A stretch of 8,699 nt of DNA from positions 1 to 8,699 of the forward strand of contig JAICSD010000165.1 of assembly GCA_025937075.1 (NCBI GenBank), read 5' to 3'. This DNA is from Vicinamibacteria bacterium. Its GTDB lineage: Bacteria > Acidobacteriota > Vicinamibacteria > Vicinamibacterales > 2-12-FULL-66-21. Below the pieces are notes generated by a model, which did not search any database, was not told the DNA's origin, and was given only the letters and a program-made list of their open reading frames with translations. Positions 1 to 6,385 of this stretch are shown one piece after another (the stretch's first letter is position 1; the number at the start of each line of letters is the position of its first letter). A program made the position numbers and the translations under genes.

Positions 1-36
1 ATTGAAGGGCGGCGTGAGCTCTGAGCGATCGCAGTG

Positions 37-134
37 ACCATCGACCATCGACCATCGACCATCGACCATCGACCATCGACCATCGACCATCGACCATCGA
101 CCATCGAACATCGAACATCGAGCATCGTCCATCG
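37..134. repeat. Heptanucleotide tandem repeat, 14 units (consensus ACCATCG)
   Basis: Fourteen consecutive 7-bp units fill this stretch without interruption. The first ten (37-106) are exactly ACCATCG, followed by two AACATCG (107-120), one AGCATCG (121-127) and one TCCATCG (128-134). The array ends five bases before the stop codon of the ABC permease, so on the transcribed (minus) strand it lies immediately 3' of that gene and reads CGATGGT. The variant units sit only at the gene-proximal end, as expected if the rest was homogenised by slippage or recent expansion. Bases 1-36, on the far side, show no recognisable feature. Function is unknown. Confidence 0.97.
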
Positions 135-138
135 ACTC

Positions 139-1770
139 TCAGCGGCGTACTGCGAAGGCGATAGCTGAGAGCGCGAGCGGATACAGCACCACACCGACGC
201 TCGATCCGAGCGTGAAGAGCTCGATATGGGCAGCGATGACGATCGCGATTACGGCGGCTCCGCCGATCGCGACCCCCATCGTATTCATGCCATCCGACGG
301 CGGAATCGACACGACGAGCGGACGGGTGACATCAGCCATGGCCAGCTCCACGAAAAGCCATCCGATCACGAGGCCGTTGATGGCATGCGCGAGCGCGAGG
401 CGCGATCCCCACTGCAGTCTCGCGATGGGGTAGAGAATGCCGACCGTCGTCACGACCAGTGTGATTCCTGTCAGGCGCACTCCCTCGCGGAAACGGCCGG
501 CGCTGCCGCTGGCGGCCACCTCGAAGATCCACCCGGCGCGATAGTCCGCCGACGTCCGCACCGCCGCGCGAAAACCCGCGATCACCGCGGCGACGAGCAG
601 CGTCTGCGCGGCGAGCGTCAGGGTGCGGATCGAGTCGTCCGTCAGCGCAATGAACAAGGCGATCCCCGCCGCCAGTGCCACCAGCATGTAGACGAGGTGA
701 ACCGAGCTGCGGAGCAGCGCACGCGCGGCGAAAAGGATGCCGGCCCGCGTGGCGGGCGGGACCCGTCTGAGGATTGCCGGTGCGCGCCGCATGGCGGGCG
801 AGCGTCGTCGCGGTGGTCCCTCGATCAACAGATGAATGCGCCGCGCATTCCTGAGATAGAGCGCAGTCGACGCGACGAGAGTGAGAATGACGATCACCGC
901 CCCTCGAAGGGCGACGTTCGTCAACCGAGGCAGCGCCTCACGATAACGCACGGTCAGCCGGGCTTCGTCGGCTGCGAGAGGCGCGGGCATGTCCGGCCGG
1001 GGCAGGCGGTCCAGCATGCGTCCGGCCAGCGCCGCGTGGCCGGCGGCGAACCAGCCCACCGGCGCGAGTAACGGCCGACCGTTCTCAGCGTCGAACATCC
1101 ACGCTGCGGAATCGGAGAGACGAACCGGCACCAGCGCGAGGAGCAGCAGCACGGCGAAGAGCAGAATTGCGCGCACCCGGCTCGACACGCGATAGAACCG
1201 CGCGGCTCCGAGTACGGCAAACAGCGCCTCGCGGATCGCCAGCACCGCTGCAAATCCAAACAGTCCCGCGGCCATGGTGACGATCGCGTGGACGCCCGCG
1301 AGCGGGACCAGCATCATCACGTTCATCGGCAACTGCGCGGACATGAGCAGCGGGTGGAGCAGTGAGGGGACGGCATTGAGGGCCGCCGCGAACGCCGCCG
1401 CGAACGTCGCAAGCGCGGTGATCTTGGCGCGAACGATCGTGCGCCGCGGAACCGGGAACACGCCGAGGATGGCGGCGTCCTCCGGAGTCAAGGCCAGCGC
1501 ATCCCACTCGAGCAGCGCGACGATGGCGGTGACCAGCATCGACGCCGCGCAGAAGGTCACCTCGTCACCCATCAGCGTCGTTTCGGTCCAGCCGGACGCC
1601 TGAAGCGGGTGCATCAGGTATTTCACGCTCATGAAGACGGTGACGAACAGCGGGATCGTGATGACGGCTGCCGCAGCGATGGCAAGCGTCTGGTGACGGT
1701 CGCTGTCCGCAGAGAAATCGTGTTCGACGAACTGCGTGAGAAAGTGCCTCACGAGCACGTCGTCAGGCAT
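139..1770 (-). CDS. ABC-2-like exporter permease, 12 predicted TM helices
   Basis: A 543-residue integral membrane protein, most likely the membrane subunit of the exporter powered by the ATPase encoded just upstream. Hydrophobic segments lie at about residues 29-49, 71-91, 115-137, 151-182, 200-216, 288-306, 358-376, 383-401, 432-450, 458-478, 497-517 and 521-541. An Arg-rich cytoplasmic-type linker runs at 308-341. The stretch at about 94-120 (TPEDAAILGVFPVPRRTIVR) resembles the segment 'D..iL..lPv..r.i...K' that follows the first helices in several large ABC exporter permeases; this is a pattern match, not an assigned family. No periplasmic MacB-like domain or ATPase motif is present. The ATG start lies inside the ATPase gene and overlaps it by 8 bp (ATGCCTGA), implying coupled translation. 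The substrate cannot be predicted. It is the last gene of its operon and a heptamer array follows its stop. Confidence 0.8.
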   Translation of the reverse strand: MPDDVLVRHFLTQFVEHDFSADSDRHQTLAIAAAAVITIPLFVTVFMSVKYLMHPLQASGWTETTLMGDEVTFCAASMLVTAIVALLEWDALALTPEDAAILGVFPVPRRTIVRAKITALATFAAAFAAALNAVPSLLHPLLMSAQLPMNVMMLVPLAGVHAIVTMAAGLFGFAAVLAIREALFAVLGAARFYRVSSRVRAILLFAVLLLLALVPVRLSDSAAWMFDAENGRPLLAPVGWFAAGHAALAGRMLDRLPRPDMPAPLAADEARLTVRYREALPRLTNVALRGAVIVILTLVASTALYLRNARRIHLLIEGPPRRRSPAMRRAPAILRRVPPATRAGILFAARALLRSSVHLVYMLVALAAGIALFIALTDDSIRTLTLAAQTLLVAAVIAGFRAAVRTSADYRAGWIFEVAASGSAGRFREGVRLTGITLVVTTVGILYPIARLQWGSRLALAHAINGLVIGWLFVELAMADVTRPLVVSIPPSDGMNTMGVAIGGAAVIAIVIAAHIELFTLGSSVGVVLYPLALSAIAFAVRR

Positions 1771-2539
1771 GATGCGTCACGATGTCCGCGATCTGCTCCG
1801 CGACGGCATCGGGCCGCTGCGCGGCCAGCGTCGCGAACGCTTCCTCGAGCGAGCCTGACGGAGCCACGGTGCGAATCCGGTTCACGTCGCCGTCGATGAC
1901 GATGCGGCCGGCGCTGAGCACGATGACGCGAGAGCAGAGCCGCTCGACGTTTTCGATCACGTGCGAGCTGTAGAGGACCGCCTTGCCGCGCTGCGCGAGC
2001 AGACGCACGAGGTGACGCAGCAGGAGAATGGAGCCGACGTCGAGCCCCGACTCCGGCTCGTCGAGGATCACCAGATCCGGATCGTGAAGGAGCGCCGCAA
2101 TGATGAGGATTTTCTGCTTCATCCCCTTCGAGTACGCCGCGATCGATTGGGCCGCGCCGTCGGCCAGGCCGAACAGGTCGAGCAGCGCGTCGATTTTCGG
2201 CGCCGCGTCGCGCACTGGCAGCTCGCGAAGACCAGCCACGAGGTCGAGGTATTCGCGGCCCGAGAGAAATGGGTACAGGTGCGGCTCTTCGGGGACGTAT
2301 CCAAAGCGCCGGCGGAACGCGAGGTTGCCGCCCGTCACGTCCTGGCCGCCATAGAACACGTGGCCGCTCGTCGGCTCGACGAGGCCGGTCAGCATTTTGA
2401 TCGTGATCGATTTTCCGGAGCCGTTGGGGCCGAGGTAGCCGAGGATCTCACCAGGCGCGAGCGTGAAGCTCACGTCGGACACGGCGGCGTGGCCGTAGAA
2501 CCGCTTCACCAGGTGTTGTGCCTCGAGAATGCGGATCAT
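1763..2539 (-). CDS. ABC transporter ATP-binding protein (ABC-2 exporter type)
   Basis: A cytoplasmic ATPase of 258 residues that should drive the permease encoded next. All core motifs are present: Walker A GPNGSGKS at 37-44, a Q-loop region GYVPEEP at 80-86 in which the usual Gln is Glu (common in ABC-2-type exporters), signature YSKGMKQK at 136-143, Walker B LVILDEP at 156-162, D-loop ESGLD at 163-167 and the switch His in SSH at 191-193. The tail after about residue 228 (SLEEAF...) is typical of the exporter ATPases encoded beside ABC-2 permeases. The start ATG overlaps the stop of the upstream gene as ATGA. I see no Shine-Dalgarno sequence in front of it, so translation probably depends on ribosomes finishing the upstream frame. 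This matters because that upstream frame is interrupted by a stop codon. Confidence 0.95.
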   Translation of the reverse strand: MIRILEAQHLVKRFYGHAAVSDVSFTLAPGEILGYLGPNGSGKSITIKMLTGLVEPTSGHVFYGGQDVTGGNLAFRRRFGYVPEEPHLYPFLSGREYLDLVAGLRELPVRDAAPKIDALLDLFGLADGAAQSIAAYSKGMKQKILIIAALLHDPDLVILDEPESGLDVGSILLLRHLVRLLAQRGKAVLYSSHVIENVERLCSRVIVLSAGRIVIDGDVNRIRTVAPSGSLEEAFATLAAQRPDAVAEQIADIVTHHA

Positions 2540-3075
2540 TTATTACCGCACAACGCGCGGCCGGCATTGACGAGCGGATCGAGCGGCATCATGCCGCGGG
2601 TGAGCGGCGGCCATCGGCGCTCCCGACCTTCGGCGTCGATGAGCCGGGCTTCCTCGTCCGACAGACCGAAACGAGTCCGCACGTCCCGCGCGCATGAATT
2701 CACGTCGGGCTCCGAGTGACACCGCTCGAGCGCAGCGAACGCATTCATCCGAACCTCCTGCGTGAGCCGTTTCACGGGGTTGGACGGCGGCGGCGACGGT
2801 TCGGGCAACCGGAGCGGCGAGATGTCCGCGGCGGCGGGTCCCTGTCCCTTCACCACGTATGTGACACCGCCGGCGCGAAAAAGGATCACTCAGTGTTCGT
2901 CGCAGGCCAGCGTTCCGGTGCCAACGGACAGCGGCCAGCGAAAGCCCAGCCGGCTTCGTGAAATCGTCTGCTGGCGCGTGTGCGGAACACCGTCGATGGG
3001 ATCGCTCACGCGATCGGGCGTTCCGCACGCGGCGAGCAGGACGTATGCCGCTAATACCGCTCCCCGGCGCCCCAT
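2536..3075 (-). pseudogene. Small lipoprotein with DUF2511/YebY-like motifs, interrupted by an in-frame TGA
   Basis: One reading frame spans about 179 codons with a single TGA at 2892-2890. From the ATG at 3075 the N-terminus is a good lipoprotein signal: MGRRG, a hydrophobic core, then the lipobox LAAC with Cys16. The first part continues to FRWPLSVGTGTLACDEH and stops. The same frame resumes at once with VILFRAGGVTYVVKG and ends with PLDPLVNAGRALC. Together they match what I recall of DUF2511 (YebY-like) proteins: 'WPl.v..GtL.C', then '.V.F...g.tYavNG', then 'plI..G..LC'. Between them lies an insertion with a proline-rich stretch and an extra Cys pair (ERC...NSC). The frame ends in an ATGA overlap with the ABC ATPase, so it belongs to that operon. 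An alternative ATG at 3111 adds 12 residues and lacks a clear ribosome site. The TGA could be a true nonsense mutation, an assembly error or a recoded codon. A GTG at 2889 directly after the stop could allow reinitiation. Function is unknown. Confidence 0.62.
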
Positions 3076-3090
3076 AAAGGGGCGCCCTAC
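3066..3090 (+). repeat. REP-like palindrome copy overlapping a start codon
   Basis: Perfect 8-bp inverted repeat: GGCGCCCC (3066-3073), loop ATAAA (3074-3078), GGGGCGCC (3079-3086), followed by CTAC. It is the only copy of the window's palindrome family in this orientation. On the minus strand the loop reads TTTAT, and its last two bases begin the ATG at 3075 proposed as the lipoprotein start. The AGGG just upstream of that ATG (9-nt spacing) also comes from the palindrome arm and its flank. Confidence 0.85.
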
Positions 3091-3127
3091 GAGAGAGTGC
3101 GGTTGGGTCATATGAGCACCGTGTAGC

Positions 3128-3285
3128 GCCGCCCCTTTGTATCCGTGCAGGGCGGCCCCTTCGTGGGGCCGCCACGGGTGTAAGCCGCGCCTTTGTATCC
3201 GTGTAGGGCGCCCCTTCGTGGGGCCGCCACGCGTGGAGGCCGCGCCTTTGTATCCGTGTAGGGCGCCCCTTCGTGGGGCCGCCAC
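3128..3285. repeat. Three tandem 55-56-bp units, each carrying a REP-like hairpin
   Basis: Unit 1 is 3128-3183 (56 bp), unit 2 is 3184-3238 (55 bp) and unit 3 is 3239-3285 (partial, about 47 bp). All share TTTGTATCCGTG followed by a palindrome. In unit 1 the stem is perfect (GGCGGCCCC 3151-3159, loop TTCGT, GGGGCCGCC 3165-3173). In units 2 and 3 the left arm is GGCGCCCC (3207-3214, 3262-3269), one base shorter, leaving a single-base bulge. The array fills most of the 220-bp gap between the ADOP stop and the lipoprotein start. Unit length is not a multiple of three and all three minus frames stay open across it, so the open frames here are artefacts. Possible roles are transcript 3'-end protection or termination for the ADOP mRNA; no T-run follows the stems. 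Confidence 0.9.
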
Positions 3286-3295
3286 GGGGTCCGGA

Positions 3296-5869
3296 TCACA
3301 TCCCAGAGTTGAGCGCGGCGACCGGATCCGCGTACGCGGCACGCCGCGCCGGCCACGCGCTGAAGAGCAATGAGGCGGCGGTCAGGAGCAACGCGACGAG
3401 CAGGAGATTGGCCGCCGTCGCTCCCGGTGTGCCAAAGAACCTCTGCCAGGCGACGGTGAGTAATGCCCCGGCCAGCAATCCGATCCCAAGCTGCACCGCC
3501 AGCGGCCGGAGGACCGCTCGAATCACGTCCCCGGGCGCCGCGCCGAGCGCGACCCGCACGCTCAGCTCACGGGCGCGCGACGCGACGCGATGCGCGGTCA
3601 GCGCCGCGGCGCCGACCATCGCGAGCAGGAAACCGATTGAGGCGATTGCCGTAATGAGCGTCTGCGAAAATCGCCCGAGCCAGCGCGACTGCCAGGACGC
3701 TTCGGTCAACGGCAGCACGCTCGCGATGGCGACGTCCTTGTCTGCGTGCGTGATGGCGTCCGTGACCATCGATGCCAGTTCCTCGGGTCGTTCCGTGCCT
3801 CGGACGATCAGCGTCGACGAGGTGGCGCGCCCAAGGTCGCGCGGCAGAAAGACGATCGGCGGCGGATTCAGGATCGCCTGGTCGGCAAACGACGGCACGA
3901 CGCCGACGATGGTTCGCGATACCGGGCCATTTGCCGAATCGCCTGACGCCGGCATGAGCCGGATTTGCTGTCCCACGACGGCATTCGTGCCGAAGAACAC
4001 CGAAGCGAACCGATCGTTCACGAGCACGGCGCCTTCGGCGTCGGAGACATCTGCTCTGAACGAGCGGCCAGACTCCAGCGCAACGCCCACGGTTTCGAAG
4101 AATCCGGAGTCCACCGTCATGCTGCCAACCAAGGCCCCGGGTTCGCGGATCGAGCCTGCGGCGACACGCGCCGGCACGCGCTGCGTCCCCGGCAGCGCGG
4201 CCTCGAAGCTTGCGTTCGTGATGACGCCGGTCGCGAGCAGCCGTTGCAGAAGACCCGAGTAAAACGCGTTTCGCTGCGGTGCCGTTGGGTACTTTCGCGG
4301 CGAGAGCGAAATGTTCGCGGTCAGCACGTCTGCAAGGTGTGCCGGGGCGCGCGGTCTCGACAGCGCCTGATAGAGCTGCACGGTCAGACCGACTTCGCAG
4401 AGGAGCAGCATGCTGAGGGCGAGCTGGACCGTCAGGAACGCGACGCTCCACCGCTCGACAGCTTTGCTCGACGTCGTCGTTCGCGCGTGCCATGGCGTGG
4501 GCGGCGTTTTCACGAGCTGCCATGCCGGGGCGATCCCGCACAGTAGAACTGTCGCGCCGCCGACGACGAACGACACGGCGACGACGTGCCAGTCGAGGCC
4601 AATCCGCGTCCAATCCGAGAGCGCGTTGGAAGGAATCTGTGCCCTCAGCCCACGGAGCGCCATCCACGCGACGCACGCCCCGCCGCCGGCCGCGGCTGCG
4701 TAGAGGATCGACGTCTCGGCGAGCAGTTGACGAAAGATCCGGCTTCGCGTCGCACCAAGCGACAACCTGGTCGCGATTTCGCCCGTGCGGCGCACGCCCC
4801 GCGAGAGCAGCAGGTTGCCGACATTGGACGACGCAATCAACACGACGAGCGCGCCGGCGACGATGAAGGCGATCCACTGAGGACTCGAAATGTCAGCCTG
4901 ATATCGCGACTGCAGCGGTGCGATCGTGACGTGGATTCGATCGTCGGACAGCAGGCCCCGGCGCCGAAGCGCGGATTCGAGGGTACTCGTGACGTCGGCC
5001 GCTCCAGGGCCGCCCGGCCGGAGCGCCGCGCACAACGAGAGTGCGCGTTCGTCCGGCGAGAGCGTGACCGCCGCGACCGGCAACCAGACGTCGCTGCCGG
5101 ACGGGAACCGGGCGCCCGCGATCACGCCGACGACGACGGCGGGAACCGTGTCGATGACGATTTCCCGCCCGAGCGAGGCCTTGGGGCCGCCGAACATTTC
5201 GCCCGCCAATCTCGCGGACACGAGCGCGATCGACCCATGGTCGTCCCGGTACTCCTCGGCGCTCAGTCCACGTCCGAGCGCGGGTTCTTCTCCCAGCAGC
5301 GCGAGGAGATCGCGGGACACGTAGCCGACCGTCGTTTGTCGTGCGGACGAGTCGCGCGTCCGGACGGGCAGCACGCGCGTGGTGAAGTAGCCCACTCCGT
5401 CGACGGGCGGCGTGTCTTCGATCGCGCGAGCTTGCGAAAGCGTCAGCGCGGGCTGACGCCCGGAATCGTCGTGAAGCGAGATGTCACTCAGGGAGTGCGC
5501 ACCAGAGAAGGGGAGCGGTCGCAGGCAGAAGGCGTACACGAGCGAAAAGAACACCGTGCTCACGCCCAGGCCGAGCGACAGTGCGCCGATGGCTGCGATG
5601 GAGAACGTGGGTTCGTTGCGCAGAATCCGCAAGCCGATCCGCGCGTCGGCGAAAAGATCGACGAGCCACTCCGTACCCCGGGCGCGCCGGCAGTCGTCCT
5701 TGATCTCCGCGACGTGGCCGAACTCCCGCGCCGCCTGTCGGCGTGCGTCGCGCTCGCTGGATCCGTCGCGCATCAGCTCGGCAACGATCTGCTCCACGTG
5801 AAACTCGAGTTCCGCGTCGAGATCGTCTTCGAGCCGCCCACGTCGTCGCAGCCGCTGCCACCAGTTCAT
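3296..5869 (-). CDS. ADOP-type (acidobacterial duplicated orphan permease) MacB/FtsX-family protein
   Basis: An 857-residue membrane protein with two MacB-PCD/FtsX units in one chain. The cytoplasmic N-terminus (1-80) begins MNWWQRLRRRGRLEDDLDAE and carries the charged helix with LEFHVE typical of ADOPs. TM1 is at about 91-114, followed by a periplasmic domain (about 120-325). Helices follow at about 332-352, 385-407 and 429-447, with the FtsX-type motif TGEIATRLSLGATRSRIFRQ at 362-381. The second unit has TM at 475-496, a second periplasmic domain (about 500-735) and helices at 738-759, 790-809 and 820-842, with RELSVRVALGAAPGDVIR at 767-784. The C-terminus ADPVAALNSGM is also typical. The frame is open 49 codons further upstream, but I chose the ATG at 5869: it overlaps the PadR stop (ATGA) and has AGGGAG seven bases upstream. 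No cognate MacB ATPase is adjacent. The substrate is unknown. Confidence 0.92.
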   Translation of the reverse strand: MNWWQRLRRRGRLEDDLDAELEFHVEQIVAELMRDGSSERDARRQAAREFGHVAEIKDDCRRARGTEWLVDLFADARIGLRILRNEPTFSIAAIGALSLGLGVSTVFFSLVYAFCLRPLPFSGAHSLSDISLHDDSGRQPALTLSQARAIEDTPPVDGVGYFTTRVLPVRTRDSSARQTTVGYVSRDLLALLGEEPALGRGLSAEEYRDDHGSIALVSARLAGEMFGGPKASLGREIVIDTVPAVVVGVIAGARFPSGSDVWLPVAAVTLSPDERALSLCAALRPGGPGAADVTSTLESALRRRGLLSDDRIHVTIAPLQSRYQADISSPQWIAFIVAGALVVLIASSNVGNLLLSRGVRRTGEIATRLSLGATRSRIFRQLLAETSILYAAAAGGGACVAWMALRGLRAQIPSNALSDWTRIGLDWHVVAVSFVVGGATVLLCGIAPAWQLVKTPPTPWHARTTTSSKAVERWSVAFLTVQLALSMLLLCEVGLTVQLYQALSRPRAPAHLADVLTANISLSPRKYPTAPQRNAFYSGLLQRLLATGVITNASFEAALPGTQRVPARVAAGSIREPGALVGSMTVDSGFFETVGVALESGRSFRADVSDAEGAVLVNDRFASVFFGTNAVVGQQIRLMPASGDSANGPVSRTIVGVVPSFADQAILNPPPIVFLPRDLGRATSSTLIVRGTERPEELASMVTDAITHADKDVAIASVLPLTEASWQSRWLGRFSQTLITAIASIGFLLAMVGAAALTAHRVASRARELSVRVALGAAPGDVIRAVLRPLAVQLGIGLLAGALLTVAWQRFFGTPGATAANLLLVALLLTAASLLFSAWPARRAAYADPVAALNSGM

Positions 5870-6213
5870 CCGGCTTCTCCCTGGACGCCACGGAGGATTG
5901 CCGCGATGGCCTCTGCGAGCCGCTCCCAGCTTTGGGATTCGGCCTCCAGTTGCCGGCGTCCTCTGGAGGTGAGGCGGTAGTACTTCGCATTGCGGCCCGT
6001 CTCCGAGGTCTTCCACTCGGCGGCAAGCAGCTTTCTGTTCTCGAGTCGATGCAGCGCCGGATACAGCGTGCCCTGGGGAACCTTGACGACCTCGCGGGAA
6101 AGCCGGCGGATGCGCTGCGCAATCGCGTAGCCGTGAAGCGGTTCTGCTGCGAGAACCTGCAGGACCAGCATGTCCAGGGTGCCCTGTGGGAGATCTGTGC
6201 TTGGCGCCGGCAC
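5866..6213 (-). CDS. PadR-family transcriptional regulator
   Basis: A 115-residue winged-helix DNA-binding protein using a GTG start. Helix 1 carries GTLDMLVLQVL (11-21), followed by HGYAIAQRI (27-35), the recognition region PQGTLYPALHRLE (46-58) and the wing AEWKTSETGRNAKYYRLT (65-82). The C-terminal helix (about 84-108) should mediate dimerisation. The open frame begins 16 codons further upstream, but the GTG at 6213 has GGAGG at 6224-6220 with six-base spacing, starts VPAPSTDLPQGTLD as in relatives, and lies downstream of the promoter; the longer version would start inside the promoter. The gene overlaps the ADOP permease by ATGA. In this family the regulator normally represses its own operon, so it probably controls expression of the permease in response to an unknown ligand. 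Confidence 0.93.
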   Translation of the reverse strand: MPAPSTDLPQGTLDMLVLQVLAAEPLHGYAIAQRIRRLSREVVKVPQGTLYPALHRLENRKLLAAEWKTSETGRNAKYYRLTSRGRRQLEAESQSWERLAEAIAAILRGVQGEAG

Positions 6214-6219
6214 TTGATG

Positions 6220-6224
6220 CCTCC
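6220..6224 (-). promoter_or_regulatory. Shine-Dalgarno site that fixes the PadR start
   Basis: GGAGG on the minus strand, six bases before the GTG at 6213. It is the reason for preferring this GTG over the upstream ATG at 6261, which lies within the -35 element. Confidence 0.8.
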
Positions 6225-6232
6225 GGCTTCTA

Positions 6233-6261
6233 CATATAACGCCGCCAGGGCGCGGTGTCAA
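6233..6261 (-). promoter_or_regulatory. Sigma-70-like promoter of the padR-ADOP operon
   Basis: On the minus strand, TTGACA (6261-6256) is followed by a 17-base spacer and TATATG (6238-6233). The -35 element is a perfect consensus match and the -10 matches four of six positions at ideal spacing. Transcription would start near 6226, giving a leader of only about a dozen bases that holds the Shine-Dalgarno site. The bases TTATATGTAG across the -10 contain an ATGT half-site of the kind bound by PadR proteins. I see no clean full palindrome, so an operator here is inference. Confidence 0.7.
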
Positions 6262-6266
6262 TCGCG

Positions 6267-6308
6267 CGATGAACGATGGGCGATGGGCGATGGACGATAA
6301 ACGATCGG
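6267..6308. repeat. Degenerate heptamer tract (CGATNNN, six units)
   Basis: Six consecutive 7-bp units: CGATGAA, CGATGGG, CGATGGG, CGATGGA, CGATAAA, CGATCGG. The unit is the reverse complement of the ACCATCG type at the left end of the window, so both tracts belong to one heptamer family in opposite orientation. This tract lies in the gap between the fusion gene and the PadR promoter, ending six bases from the -35 box. Confidence 0.8.
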
Positions 6309-6344
6309 TGATCGCCGTTGCGCGCCGGGCGATGGGCGGATCAT

Positions 6345-6369
6345 GTAGGGCGCCCCTTTCCGGGGCGCC
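6345..6369 (-). repeat. REP-like palindrome after the fusion gene
   Basis: Minus-strand reading: GGCGCCCC (6369-6362), loop GGAAA, GGGGCGCC (6356-6349), then CTAC (6348-6345). The stem is a perfect 8 bp and this is the same element as the copies near 3066-3285. It begins seven bases beyond the stop codon of the fusion gene, consistent with a transcript-end or boundary hairpin. No T-run follows, so it is not a classical intrinsic terminator. Confidence 0.85.
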
Positions 6370-6385
6370 GCGGCGTTACGCCGCG
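6369..6385 (-). other. Hairpin whose loop is the stop codon of the fusion gene
   Basis: CGCGGCG (6369-6375) and CGCCGCG (6379-6385) form a perfect 7-bp stem around the three bases TTA (TAA on the coding strand), the stop codon of the fusion gene. It abuts the REP-like palindrome at 6345-6369, sharing one base, so the mRNA end can fold into two hairpins back to back. It may be a chance product of Ala-rich GC codons. Confidence 0.6.

Noticed and set aside
2889..2936. Selenocysteine insertion element (SECIS) after the in-frame TGA.
   Set aside because: Only a weak GTGA/TCAC pairing and a tiny CGC/GCG stem can be drawn at about the right distance, and the family does not place a redox Cys at the TGA position as far as I recall. 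Selenocysteine remains a formal possibility only.
3091..3127. A promoter for the lipoprotein/ABC operon around CATATGA at 3108-3114.
   Set aside because: No -35 element at suitable spacing was found, and the match is weak. The promoter of this operon is not identified.
3147..3283. Intrinsic (Rho-independent) terminators at the GC-rich hairpins.
   Set aside because: The stems are strong, but no T-run follows any of them on the transcribed strand. They are better described as palindromic repeats.
3128..3285. CRISPR array.
   Set aside because: The units are contiguous tandem copies with no unique spacers, and no cas genes are nearby.
3076..3342. Extending the lipoprotein gene upstream through the tandem repeat array.
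   Set aside because: The frame is open only because the repeat lacks stop codons; all three minus frames stay open there, and the signal peptide would be buried some 100 residues inside the protein.
1763..5869. The ABC ATPase acting as the partner of the ADOP permease.
   Set aside because: The ATPase motifs are of ABC-2 exporter type, and it is coupled by overlap to the 12-helix permease. It is separated from the ADOP gene by the repeat array and the lipoprotein frame, and ADOPs are usually orphan permeases.
4586..5980. Long plus-strand open frame of 464 codons opposite the ADOP permease (and similar ones at 226-1071, 1961-2719, 3273-4262 and 6415-7173).
   Set aside because: Their translations are rich in Arg, Asp, Gln and Gly with no domain motif, as expected for antisense frames of high-GC genes. 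The minus-strand frames carry clear family motifs throughout.
5870..6016. Starting the ADOP protein at the ATG at 6016.
   Set aside because: This would add 49 residues read inside the PadR gene in another frame, with no family resemblance. The ATG at 5869 has a ribosome site and the ATGA overlap.
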